Positions 32,435-46,000 of a DNA stretch of 64,000 nucleotides are shown one piece after another. Origin of the DNA: Ochromonas danica (Eukaryota > Sar > Chrysophyceae > Chromulinales > Chromulinaceae). The stretch's first letter is position 1, and each line of letters starts with the position of its first letter. Under the pieces are notes generated by a model that was not told the origin of the DNA, did not search any database, and was given only the letters and a program-made list of their open reading frames with translations. Position numbers and translations under genes: made by a program. Location: the NCBI GenBank assembly GCA_015146655.1, contig VKHL01000091.1:39877-103876 (forward strand). The letters are read 5' to 3'.

Positions 32435-33943
32435 ATGTCGTCTTCTTCCAAAGGTGACAGTAATAATCTTCTTTTCGAAGGTCTTCTTCTCACAACCTGC
32501 ACACTCTTAACATGGCAATTCTATCAAACCTGGCAATTACATAAAAAATATGAATCAGCTTATTGGGCAGAACGTAAAGGACGCACACGTGTAGAATTAG
32601 AAATGAAGAAGATTGCTAATATTCGATTAGATACCTCCAAAGGATTCTTTGTCCAACCTATTGGTGAGATTTCATCATGTTATCGACAGTGTATTGGTAC
32701 TCCACGCCAAGGCCTCTTAGTGCCAGCTAGTCGTGCTACTATCACCTTAACGAAAAACATCTCTAGTGAAGCAATAGAAGGATTACAAGACTTCTCTCAT
32801 GTTTGGATTACTTTTAAATTTCATTTAAATAGTAATACATTGAAAGAATCTAAAGCTTTCTCTAGTCGAGCTACATTTAATGGAAAGATTACCTTACCTA
32901 TGCTAAAGAAGAAATTAGGTGTTTTTGCTACTCGATCTCCTCATCGACCTAATCCTATTGGAGTGACTTTAGCACAAATTCGAGGAGTGGATAAGAAGAA
33001 ACATCAAATCTATCTACATGGTTGTGATTTAGTACAAGGAACACCTGTGCTGGATATTAAGGTAATGTTAATGTCAATCACTCTGGGTAGCGTGTACACG
33101 GCTATGAATGTACTCAATTTTGCTATAGTATATGCAGTATCTGACGGTTTTAGGGTCAACTAACTGTTGCATGTATTGTTGTTGTCTGTAGCCTTATGTT
33201 CCAGCCTATGATACTGTGGAGAGCTTCCGTATTCCAAGTTGGATCGAAGAAACAGTCTTTAGTCGTAATGAAGTTACTATTCTACCTCAATGCAAAGCTT
33301 ATATCCAGAAAGTGCAAGGAAGATTGAAGCAATACCATAACGATCCTCAACAATATCTACAAGGTAAGCATCATGGATCTACCCTGACATACCGTACATA
33401 GATATTGTTTTGACCTATCCTTCTCTTGTTATTATAGCTCTTGAGGAAACCTTAGCCGCGGAGGTAAGATCCAAGTTTCAAACTCAGAAGCAGATGGAAT
33501 TTACTGCTAAAGGTGAACTAGTGTATGTCCTATTCGATGAGACTGTGGTGAAGTATCGTTGGCTGTCTGAGCGATCCTTTGAGGTCGTGGACATTCTCTT
33601 GACGAGTGAGGATCGCCAGCTAGTCTCAGAATTGTTGAAAGTACTCCCACCATCCTCTAATGAAGAAGAAGACGAGAACGATCTTGTTAGTGAACCCTTG
33701 AAATTGATAGAATCATTGAAGACTCACAGTGGAGAAGATGTGTTGGAGGGTACTGCTAATGAGACGAGGGAACACTCATTTGATCCTTCCCAGTTGAAAC
33801 CTCTATTGTCTAACGCAAGCAAAAAGGACGAAGAAGTAGCTGCTTGCCTGCCATCATCTATTGGAGACATTAACAGCAATGGTCAGGTAGAAGAGAAAAG
33901 TATCTATGACATTGATCTGTCTTCCTTCTGTAATATGAAGTAG
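32435..33943 (+). CDS. TRMO: tRNA (N6-threonylcarbamoyl-A37) methyltransferase TrmO
   Basis: Three exons: 32435-33061, 33192-33363 and 33438-33943 (introns 130 and 74 nt), giving 434 residues. An N-terminal hydrophobic stretch (LLFEGLLLTTCTLLTWQF) and coiled segment, as in animal TRMO, precede the TrmO/YaeB domain at about 70-225: FFVQPIGEISS, TPRQG, GLQDFSHVWITFKFHLN, FATRSPHRPNPIGVTLAQI and, across intron 1, GTPVLDIKPYVPAYD. The RSPHRPNPIG block is the family signature that binds S-adenosylmethionine. TrmO adds a methyl group to t6A at position 37 of certain tRNAs. The second half (LSERSFEVVDILLTS and an acidic tail) is a C-terminal extension. The tRNA gene just upstream decodes Pro, not an ANN codon, so their closeness is probably chance. 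Confidence 0.92.
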
Positions 33944-34354
33944 AAGACTGGAAGAGGTCTTAATCTAGATCGACTCAAGATGGCAACGATGTGAGTAACA
34001 TAACAGTAGCATCAAGACCAGTAATAGCTCAGTTTTGTTAATAATATTTACATACTCTTTTTGACTTCAGTTAAATAACTGCCGCTGCCACAATAAATGC
34101 AAAACAAAAACATATGTGGATCAATATCAAATCTACACGACACGAGGGAAGTTTGCTGTTGAACAGAGAAAGTAACGGAAGACACAACCAACACAAATCT
34201 CCACTCCTTACTAAGTAAAACTCATCTTTCTGTAGTTATAACCCTGACCAACTTTCGTCGGTTAGTCTGGTGTGTATTGATTTGGATAAATCTTTCTAAA
34301 TTATCAAATTGTATTTTATTTATTTTATTTGAATCTTTAAATCTTCTCATCATC
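33944..34354. other. Intergenic region, no gene seen
   Basis: This gap separates TrmO from the WW-domain gene. It is AT-rich. The next gene's frame is open from 34277, but the preferred start is the ATG at 34355. Confidence 0.45.
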
Positions 34355-37300
34355 ATGGCAGATGAGTGGGATGAATTATTTAGTGAGAAACATCAAAAAA
34401 AGTATTGGAAGAATAAAGTGACGGGTCAGACAAGTTGGAAAGCTCCAATCAATCTCTCCCGATCAGCCGCAGCAAGTCCTACCACGACCACAGCAGAAGC
34501 GAATTCTTCTGCCGCTAATTCTTCTAGTAGTGCCACAACACAACAATCTCCGGGTAGTGGTGGAGGAGGAGGTGGAGGTGGTGGTGGTGGTGGTGGTGGT
34601 AGTGAATGGGAAGAGCTCTTCAGTGAGAAGCATCAGCGTAAATACTGGAAAAGCAAAGTGACAGGGAAGACGAGTTGGAACCCGCCACCCCCACCACCTC
34701 CTCCTTCTCAAGTTCAAACTCAGAAATCACCTCAACAAGGAGAAGAAAATCAAACCAAAAATGAAAATGCAGGAGGAAGTTCTTCAACCCCTTCGGAATG
34801 GATTGAAGCGTATAGTGAGAAGCATAAGAGAAAGTATTGGAAAAACAAAACAACTGGTCAGACCAGCTGGACTCCTCCTCCTCCACCCACCCCTGCTACT
34901 GCTACTGCTACTGCTACTGCAGCTTCCAGCGAAGCTGTCAATGAAACAGCAGATAGTAAAGCTGGGGCTCCTTCTTCGGCATCAGCCAGTGAATGGGAAG
35001 AACTGTATAGTGAGAAACATAAACGAAAATATTGGAAGAATAAAACAACCGGACAAACCAGTTGGAAACCTCCTTCCCCTTCTCCCACTGTTGTTTCTGG
35101 TGGTAGTAGTGGAGAGAGTACTAATCAGAATCAGGAGGCAACAGCAACAGCAGCGGCTGTGACTTCCTCAGAATGGGAAGAGCTATATAGCGACAAACAC
35201 AAACGAAAATATTGGAAGAATAAGAAGACAGGGAAAAGCACTTGGACTTTTCCTCCAGAGTTACAATCATTAGCTTCTTCGTCTGTTGATAATAACAACA
35301 ATAATAAAGCAGTGGAAGAATCTAAATCTGCTAGTGCTGAAGCAAAAAGTGAGGAATGGACTGAAGGTTATAGCGAGAAGTATAAAAGAAAGTTTTGGAA
35401 GAATAATATAACGGGTAAGACTAGTTGGACGCCTCCAGCAAGTACGCCGACAAATACGGTTTCAACGTCTTCAACTCAAGCAGCTACTACAGCTTCTACC
35501 ATTACCACCACCATTCCTCAAAAAGTTAAAATCGCTTGGCCCTATCAAACATTTACTCTCTTAGTTATGGACAAAGCTCAGCCTAATGCTAATCCTCTTT
35601 TATTTGAAATCTCTAAGTCATCTACAACTTCATTAATGATAACAATCAAGTCATTATCAGATGCTCTCATTGATCATTCTTTAGATGCTTTGTTACGAAG
35701 AGATTGGAAGAAGATAGAAGAACAACAGTTTCCAGATAATATTATAGCTCTTCGTCAGGTATCTTTCTCTTGTATGATAGACTAGCTTATGCGATGTTAT
35801 TCTAATCCTTCCAATGACTCTGCTGCTGTTTAGGCGGATCGTAATTTACTTCTTATCGCTGGGAAGACTGAAGGTCAAACAGTGTCAATACAACAGTTAG
35901 AAGTACAACTTACATCAAGACATTTAACAGAACAAATCTTATCAATTGTTAAGCTAATAGCAATGGCTAACAAGGAAAGCAATGGTAATAAAGAAGGTAT
36001 CGACATGGAGGAAAGATTCCAACAATTGTCATCTTCAAGCACAATATCCAAAATAGTATCATCTTATCAAATTGAAGTTCTTGAAAATAGTTTGAACATG
36101 CATAATCAATTGCATGATTTAGTATTGATAGAAGCCAAGCAAGCTCTGTCTGATGCAACAAGTATTTTGACCCAATGTTCATCAAAGGAATTGGAGGAAA
36201 TGTCATCCAAGCAACAACAGTTAGAAACACTTATTACTAGAAAAGAAGTGAATCGTATTACCAATCACTCATTGTCGTCGTCATCAACATCATCATCTTC
36301 TTCTTTGAATAGTAATTCCTCCAAGTTGTTGCATGATTTCAATGCTCTTCCATTGAGAGGGATTTATGTGATACAGATGATCTATCTTGATGAGAGTATT
36401 CCTGGCTTTACCCAAGGCACTACTCCTGGAATAGTTAAATCAATTAGTTCAGGATGGATACCTTGTTGGATAGAGTTGGACCAAGTCAGTCAGAAGATCT
36501 CCTTCCATGAGCATGGTCCTCATCAACCACTTTCATTCTCCCTCTCCACGACAGCAGCTAATTTATTATTACCTGACCTTACTGCCTACGACGATGAATT
36601 AGTCATTACCATTAAGTCTGCTCAAGTCATAGGAAGTAAATCTTTAGTTGATTTAGCATTCCAGTTTAAGACATTGGATGAATTGTGGAAGACAGCGTTA
36701 TCGTTGTCCGTTCTATGCCATGGCCTTGTGGGTAAATATGCCGATAGCTCCTTGCTCTCCAATAGTAGAAGAGTATCCACATCTTCTTCACACCGTGTAT
36801 TGATCCGTGATAAAATATTATCTGATGGAGCATGGAAAGATCGACCATTAAACTTTCTAACTTCCAGTCAATATTGCCATGAGTTAATTGGATCATTAGA
36901 ATGTATGCTAGCAGATCGACTATTAGCGGGTGAATATCTTCGATATCAACGTGTAACAGGGCATCAATTGAAGACGGTTAAATTACAGGTTGTAAATCAA
37001 CGCATTGTGATTGTTAATCCTGGATTATGTTCTCAAGTTATTGAAGGATCTGTTTTATTATCAATTAATGGTTTATCGTCATTACATTTACCAGTTAATA
37101 CTGTGATGAAATTTATTACTGATTTACCCAAACATGTTGATGGTGAAATGGTTATTTTGAAATTTCCTCGTGCTGACTTCACGGTCCAGTTGTTAGAGAT
37201 TGAACAACCTCAATCCTTGGAAGAAAGTAATGAGATACATGGTTTAAGTATGGGTCAAAGCAGTGGTGGTATTGTTCCTGTTACCCCATCAGCTGCTGGG

Positions 37301-40300
37301 AAGCATAATGCGAGTTTCCGCAAGTTAAATGCTGAATCAACACAACAACTAAGTCGTATGATTGCTAAGAAACGATCAAGTATGGTCTTACAAGTCCCTT
37401 TAGATTTGAATACTTCAGAAGAAAATAACACTATCAATAACAATAACAACAACAACAACAACAACAACAATAATAGTAGTGCTTATTCTAATAATTCATC
37501 AATACGTGAAGTGATTAAATTAGATGAGTTTATGTCTTCATCCAGTTTAAAGAAATGGAAATGGTCAAGTTATTCTTGTTCGTTAGAAAATGGAAGAATT
37601 GTATTAACAGATGGCTATGGTAGTGGTAGTGGAAGTAATAATGAGAGCTTGAAAATGCCATTATCAAGTTTACAATGGAGAATCATATTTCCAAAATGCG
37701 GACAATCATTATCTGATCTTTGTCTTTTATTAACTGATCATGGAGGTAATAGTCATCAACCTCCACGAAGAGTACTTATTAAAGCTTCTTCTTTAACTAT
37801 CTTTCAAGCTTTTCTACGTCGATTGATTCTATCGATGAAGTTATTCAATTATCTTGCTGTAGATCTGACATGGATCTACAATCAATCAGAAAGTTGGAGG
37901 AAAGGTAGATATGCTATCAAGCGAGGTACAACCAAAGGACTTTCTCAAGTTCCTTCTTCATTATCCAATCTATTAAATACTCTCTTTTCAGCTCATCGAT
38001 TAGGTAGTATGAATGAAGAAGCTCTTGAACGACAGATTGGAAATGAAGAAAAGCGGATTTCCTCTTCTTTGACAATCTCTTCTCCATCACGAATATCCTC
38101 ATCTTCTTCTAATGAGAATAATAATCATCAAGTCTCAGTATTATCAGCAGCTCAAGCATTAGAAAATATTTTGACTTCTCTAAAGCTGTCCACTCATTTC
38201 CCAACACCTGATATGGTAGATAACTTAGTGCGCGAGTTATATCGATTGAATAAAGTGAACCATCAGCTATTAGTAGAACTGCTTATGGCCCAATATGATC
38301 AGCTAAAGCCGATGGAAGTTGTTAATACTGTGCCTACTATTACAAAGGTATGTACACTACATTATTACATTCTATAGCCAAATGTTGTTGTTTTAATATT
38401 TACTTTACTTGTATTGGATAGACTATGCATGTTATCTTTCCTGAGGCATCTAGTGTACCAGAAGATGTACGGTCGATTGAAGATGATGGAGAAATACTTT
38501 TCGATGACAATAGTAACAATCGTAATAATAGCAATAAAGATTCTACTTCCACAACCAGTAGTGCGGCTGGAACGAATAATGCAGGGACTAATTCTCATTC
38601 TAATAGCATCATTTCAATGCTTCTGGATGATGAAGATGATGATCAAGCTAACAAAAAAGCTTCCTTTGAGACAAAGAAATCTCGTCGTGCATCAAGGCTA
38701 TCAATAGTTACTGATCTTAATCTTCCACCAGCTACTATGGGATTGCCCACGCCAACTGCTGGCGCAACATCAACCAACGCTGCGGTTACTGCTGCGAATA
38801 CTCTTGCTAATATTAATGTGGCTTCTACTGTCAATAGCTCCTCAAGTCAGCAGTTAACAAATGAAGAGCTATCAGCTTTGTCAGCTATTTTCACTCACTT
38901 CAGATATCACCCTGAAGACTATATACAATTAGCATCCAAGGCACGACTAGGATCGGTAAGAACATTTGCTATTCTAGTAGTATTTTTTGTTTTGTTAACA
39001 TTGATTTGTTTTGGTTTTTTAGGATATGCGAACATTGGCTTTTGTCACGGTGCATCGCTTTTATCATCCATGGTCATGTGATCAATACTATCTGGGAGAG
39101 TTGGTCTTCACCTTACAGCAACAAACTACGGTTGGTATTTCATCATCTTCACTCGAATCTCAATCCAATGGAATACTCAAAGGCAGCCCCTCGCAACAGT
39201 CAAGAAATCCTTTTAGCGCTGCCATGCTACCAAAGCCCATCGTTAGGATTGATGGAGAGAGTGGTTTACCTTCTATTCGCTATCCTGGTGCCAATTCATT
39301 GAACCACAATGATAAACAAAGCCTTTTGACTTTCCTGCTTCAGGAATTATCTCAACGAATGGATTTAATGGCATTCTTTCATTCATTGTGCCAAGATTTA
39401 CCAGAACATGACCTTCATCAACGTGACTCTGAGGTCCCTATAGTCGATCTTTGTGCTTTAATTGTTGAACCTATTTGTATGAAGCTAGAGCAAGTATTGT
39501 TATCCAAGGGCTCGTTGGCTATTCCTTCAGCATTGAAGTATACTCTCCTTGCACTACATCGAGGTAGTGAAGGAAGTGTTGATTGGGTGAGACATGGTCC
39601 TGTGAAGCGATTCTTAGCACAAACATTAACAGGATATCTTCCTGTCTACTTCCAGCAGAAGTTTAAAGGCAATAGCAACAATAACAATAACTCAGAGTTT
39701 AGTAACAATATGATGCTATCGGATGGAAACTATAATGTGATGATTGATCGAGTAAAGGATTTGTTCTATTTATGTTTTGATCAAGATGTTGGTAAGAAGT
39801 TACAACTTTGTCTATCTGATACAGCTGCTCTCTCTAGAAGCAAATGGTTAATTTCCAGGTAAGTATTTGAGTTAGTGTCATGCTATACCAATTGATGGAT
39901 TGACCCATTGTTTGTTACGATTAGATGTGTGGATATGATTGTTGGAGGGGAGATCATATCTTCTTCTTCACAACTGCAACAAGTGAATGATCTGAATCCT
40001 AGCATGTCATCTCCTATTGCGACGTTAACCTATCTTCATCCAAGAAGTGGACATTCACAAATACTTGATAGTTTCTTTTGTTTACGACCTTCCGAGCTTC
40101 TCTTCTTGCTGCACTTATTAGACATTGGCAATATTACCTCTGTCTTGACCACAAGTGCACGATCCTTGACTACTGCTGTTAGTATTTTACAAGGTAGTGG
40201 TCTTATGGAACGTCTCACAAAATATGTCGTTCAGTCATCATCCAGTAGTAATAATACGGCCAATACACATAATCAACAACAACATCAAAACTTGTTTGCT

Positions 40301-41449
40301 GTTGCAATGAAAGGATCCTATTCTCCTTGTACTATTGACAGAGATGTTGTCTATACTATTGATCTCTCTGCTAATACGACTCTAGGAAGCAGCACAGAGA
40401 AAGACAATAAGAATTGGCTGGAGAACTTCTTTGATGGAAGGCAATCATATCTATCAGATGCTGATAACGGGGACAACGATGCTTTGCTCATGTCGGCTGC
40501 TTCAGGTGGCGGAGGTGTTGGAAGCTCTTTACCAACGACTAGTTTCTTCGCTGGAGGAAGTGGTGGTATTGGTTCGAATGGTAGTGGTGGAGCAATGGGT
40601 GGAATAGGAGGAGGAAGAGGGTTGATGGGCACGGAAGATAATCGAGAAGCTGGCAAAAATCTTCTCAGCAGTATTCTCTGGCTTCTCAATGTTGCTCGCT
40701 CTACCTTGCAACGAGTGTATGAAGATCCTACTTTGGTTGCCAAAGGAGAAGCAACAGTGAGAGAGCTAATGGAGATGAAAGATAGTCTCCTTTCAAAGCA
40801 AGAAGTTATTCTTCAAGCTATAGTGGATTGGGACAAGGTCATTCAATGCAAAGAACTATGCAATAATGTAAAGAATCAATTGAGTTTATTAATGGACATG
40901 TACAAAGGAAGGAAGAAAGTGGAGCAATGGAAAAGTGGTGCGTTTGGACTAAGCGTGGGGGAAGATGTCTTCCGCTATCCCACGCTGTTGAGCTCTATTA
41001 AAGAAGTAATAGGAGACCAAGGGTTAATTATGAAAACAATTGGATGCAGTGAAGAAGATGAAGATCGTGAATGGGCTTTGATCAGGACTCTTCAAAATCA
41101 TGCTGCCATAGAAGAGAGACTTCGTGACATCTCCCAATCTAGGCAACAGCAGCAGCAACAACAAACTCAATCAGCTGGAGACACTATCTTCTCATCATCT
41201 TCTGCCTTTTCGAAGGTCTTAACGAATCGAGTTGCATTGAGTTCTAGTGGAGGTGAGCATTCAGGTGGAAACAACAACAGCAGCAGTCGAAGTCATCAGT
41301 TGGGCGTTAATGAAGAGCTGGCAATGAGTGAAAGTTTGCGATCGACTGGAATGACTTCAACCGCATCCTCAATTTCTCCCCCTTTAATTCCTGGGGGAAT
41401 GAACCCTCTCAGAGTAATCATGCAAAATGTCTTTCGCAATGGAAACTAA
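34355..41449 (+). CDS. 2270-residue scaffold-like protein with six WW domains
   Basis: Five exons: 34355-35758, 35834-38347, 38422-38955, 39023-39858 and 39925-41449 (introns 75, 74, 67, 66 nt). Six WW domains of one subtype lie in the first 365 residues. Each has W, a KYWKN or KFWKN centre, and TSW or STW followed by Pro (W5, Y17-W18, W28 and P31 in the first). Gly-, Pro- and Ala/Thr-rich linkers join them. After residue 500 come a PH-like segment (VIQMIYLDESIP to LWKTALSLS), a PDZ-like segment (LKTVKLQVVNQRIVIVNPG to PRADFTVQLLEIE), a second PH-like segment, and an all-helical C-terminal half with poly-Asn, Gly and Gln runs. WW domains bind Pro-rich ligands, so a cytosolic scaffold is likely. 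The start at 34355 begins directly with the first WW domain; 26 extra in-frame codons upstream look like leader. I know no named protein with this architecture. Confidence 0.75.
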
Positions 41450-41611
41450 GTGTTCACATAGATCATCAGATCTCACAAAGTAGCCGTTATGATGGAAAAC
41501 CCAACAAATTTAAACATTAAGCAATTCAGCTCTTAACAAGCAGCATCAAACAACATGATCGTTCTCTAATGCATTATTATAAAGAAGTGCGCAAAATGAT
41601 GACTCAGAGAC
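41450..41611. other. Short convergent intergenic region
   Basis: Only 162 bp separate the 3' ends of the WW-domain gene and ornithine carbamoyltransferase. The UTRs of these convergent genes may overlap. Confidence 0.5.
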
Positions 41612-42792
<1,181 letters not shown>

Positions 42793-43084
42793 CGTAATGA
42801 CCTCAGATACCGCGGCTTTCTTTGTTGACGATGTCAATGATCAAGTCGATCAAGTTGGAGTTGAGTGGAATTGCACCCACTGTCGGGATTTCGTGTTTTT
42901 GAAAATTTGAGTTTTTGTATACTCGCCGAATTCCGAATTCCGAATTCCGCCACCACCGAGAAAGTTTCGACGTTTTCCAAAAAAGGAAGTGTGCTTGTTG
43001 CAGTCGAGTGAATGGAATTAGACAAGAACTAATACGAATAGTCTGGGTGTGCTTTTGATTTTTCAACCTCGTCTTTCAAGAATA
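42793..43084. promoter_or_regulatory. Divergent promoter region, OTC / copy A
   Basis: The region contains a 7-bp direct repeat, CGAATTC three times at about 42927-42948. From about 43018 it is similar to the sequence upstream of copy B (61848-61917), so the duplicated unit includes about 70 bp before the start codon. Confidence 0.5.
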
Positions 43085-46000
43085 ATGATATTATTCACTG
43101 CTTTTCCGCCATTGAGAAAGGAGAAGATGTGTGTGGGTAGATTCATATCTTCTCTGCAACTCATGCTTCTACTTGCTTCGTACTATCTTCCATGGGGAAA
43201 AGCTGAATGGAATCAATTGGGCAACGATATTGTTGGTACAGTGGCAAATGAGAGATGTGGTAGAAGCAGTGCAATGAATGGCAATGGCAGCATATTAGCG
43301 GTTGGTTCAACTTTGTACGGGGTTTCGTCCACACTTGTTACTGGTCGTGCTCGAGTTTTCTTCTTCGACAATTACAGAGGAGAATGGGTGCAGATGGGCG
43401 ATGACCTCGTTGGAGAACAGGATAAAGAGAATTATGGTTACTCAGTATCACTAAATGAGGAAGGAAATATACTGGCTGTCGGAAGTTACCTATATAGCCT
43501 GTCTGCCGCTACTTCTTCTCATGTGGGGAGAGCACTTGTCTTCTCATACAATGGATCTCATTGGCTTCCATTAGGAAATCAGATTGTGGGCGAACAAAGT
43601 GGAGAGCAATGTGGGGCATCTGTATCGTTGAGTGCGAATGGCACAGTTTTGAGTGTTGGGTGCATTTATTATGGTGTGTCATATTCATTATTTGATGTGG
43701 GCAGAACGATTGTGTATTCCTTCAATGGAACAATGTGGGTGGAGAAGGGCAGTTCTATCGTAGGCTCACAAACAAGTGAACATTGTGGTTGGTCTATATC
43801 ACTGAATGCCGCTGGAACTGTTGTTACATTGGGATGCTATTTGTACGATGTATCGTTGTCGAACTCCACTTTGATTGATGCTGGTCGAGTCCTAGTCTAT
43901 TCTTATAACGGCACGGAATGGGTTAAAATGGGCGATGATATAGTAGGAATACAGGCTTATGAGAATTTTGGTTATTCTTTATCCCTGAATGCAGATGGAA
44001 CAATAGTCGCTGCAGGTAGTATTGGATATACAGTGGAACTATCGTCTTCGTCCTCTTCTCTTCTTCAAGCAGGCAGAGTGAGAGTGTATGAATACAATGC
44101 CAATAGTGCTGGTTGGAGCATTTTAGGCAGTCCTCTGAATGGGTCTCAAACTGGGGAAAATTTCGGCGTGAGTGTCTCATTGAATGTAGATGGGTCAAAA
44201 TTGGTTGTGGGCGCTTCCGCATATAGTACTCCATCGCTATCGAATGCTGGTCGAGCATTAGTCTATAACTATAATCACGGCATTGGATGGTTACAGTGGG
44301 GTGCTGATATCATGGGAACTGCTGCTAGTGAACGATCTGGGAGCAGTGTCGCGTTATCCTACGATGGCAGTAAGCTAGCGGTTGGCTCCCGATTTTATAT
44401 CCCGTCAACTTCTTTATCAACAGCAGGTCGTATCCGAGTATTCTCAAACACAACATACGATCCAACAAGTCAACCCTCATCTCAACCCTCGAGTTGTCCT
44501 TCCCAGAAGCCGACGGGTCAGCCGAGTGGTCAACCTACGAGTCAACCATCTGGTAGGCCCAGTAGTTCTCCTTCTGTTAGTCCGTCGGTGGAACCTTCGT
44601 TGAGACCTTCTTCCCTCCCGAGCAGTCAACCCTCGTCTCAACCTATGAGTAGTCCTTCCCAGAGACCGACGGGTCAGCCGAGTGGTCAACCTACGAGTCA
44701 ACCATCTGGTAGGCCCAGTAGTTCTCCTTCTGTTAGTCCGTCGGTGGAACCTTCGTTGAGACCTTCTTCCCTCCCGAGCAGTCAACCCTCGTCTCAACCT
44801 ATGAGTAGTCCTTCCCAGAGACCGACGGGTCAGCCGAGTGGTCAACCTACGAGTCAACCATCTGGTAGGCCCAGTAGTTCTCCTTCTGTTAGTCCGTCGG
44901 TGGAACCTTCGTTGAGACCTTCTTCCCTCCCGAGCAGTCAACCCTCGTCTCAACCTATGAGTAGTCCTTCCCAGAGACCGACGGGTCAGCCGAGTGGTCA
45001 ACCTACGAGTCAACCATCTGGTAGGCCCAGTAGTTCTCCTTCTGTTAGTCCGTCGGTGGAACCTTCGTTGAGACCTTCTTCCCTCCCGAGCAGTCAACCC
45101 TCGTCTCAACCTATGAGTAGTCCTTCCCAGAGACCGACGGGTCAGCCGAGTGGTCAACCTACGAGTCAACCATCTGGTAGGCCCAGTAGTTCTCCTTCTG
45201 TTAGTCCGTCGGTGGAACCTTCGTTGAGACCTTCTTCCCTCCTGAGCAGTCAACCCTCATCTCAACCTATGAGTAGTCCTTCCCAGAGACCGACGGGTGA
45301 GCCGAGTCAACCATCTGGTCGTCCTTCTATGGTGATTAGTGGTTACTCTATTGCTCCAACCACTAGCAAGCCTTCGAAGGCCCCTTCTGTCGGATCAAAG
45401 ACGACAACTACTGTGGTGACGGCCTCAAACAGTTCCTCTGTGGAGGTGCGGAACATCTCTGGCAACTCACTAACTATCGGTAGCTTGACCAGCTCTTCGA
45501 CCGCCACAGTCACAGTCACCTCCTTGTCGAACTCCTCGTCATCGGGTAATAAGAATGCCTCAGCTCTGGCGTCGCATTTGAAGTCGGACATCATCACGGT
45601 GACGGTAACGAATTCGTCGAGTGATGGAGCTCAGTTCACTGCGAACATCTCCATCTCGAACCCTTCTTCGAGCAATTCTTCTTCTTCGTTGGCCATCTTC
45701 GAGCACAATTGCACGGTGGAAATGAAAGAAGAAGTAGTGTATGATTGCTTGGATGCGAAGGTGGTATATAATTTGACATGTTCGGGTGAGGCGTCAGCTC
45801 GGGTGGAGCAACAATGCCCTGTGTCTCAGCTGCAATGCAGTGTGATCGACATGAACACCTACAATGTGGTGGACAGCGATTATTGTACGGTAGTCTCATC
45901 GACGAAGACATCTGTGCAATGCAAGTGTGGGTATAGTAGTAGCAATAACACGGGATCGTCCACTTCTCCTCCTTCCTCATCTCCCACATCGAAGAGCAGC

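Noticed and set aside
44477-45253. 258-codon Arg/Thr-rich frame on the minus strand
   Set aside because: It is the antisense of the 156-bp stalk repeat of copy A. The repeat is a multiple of three, so any stop-free antisense frame persists through all units.
44467-45320. Regular direct repeats that could suggest a CRISPR array
   Set aside because: The units are contiguous 156-bp copies without spacers, in frame inside a eukaryotic surface-protein gene.
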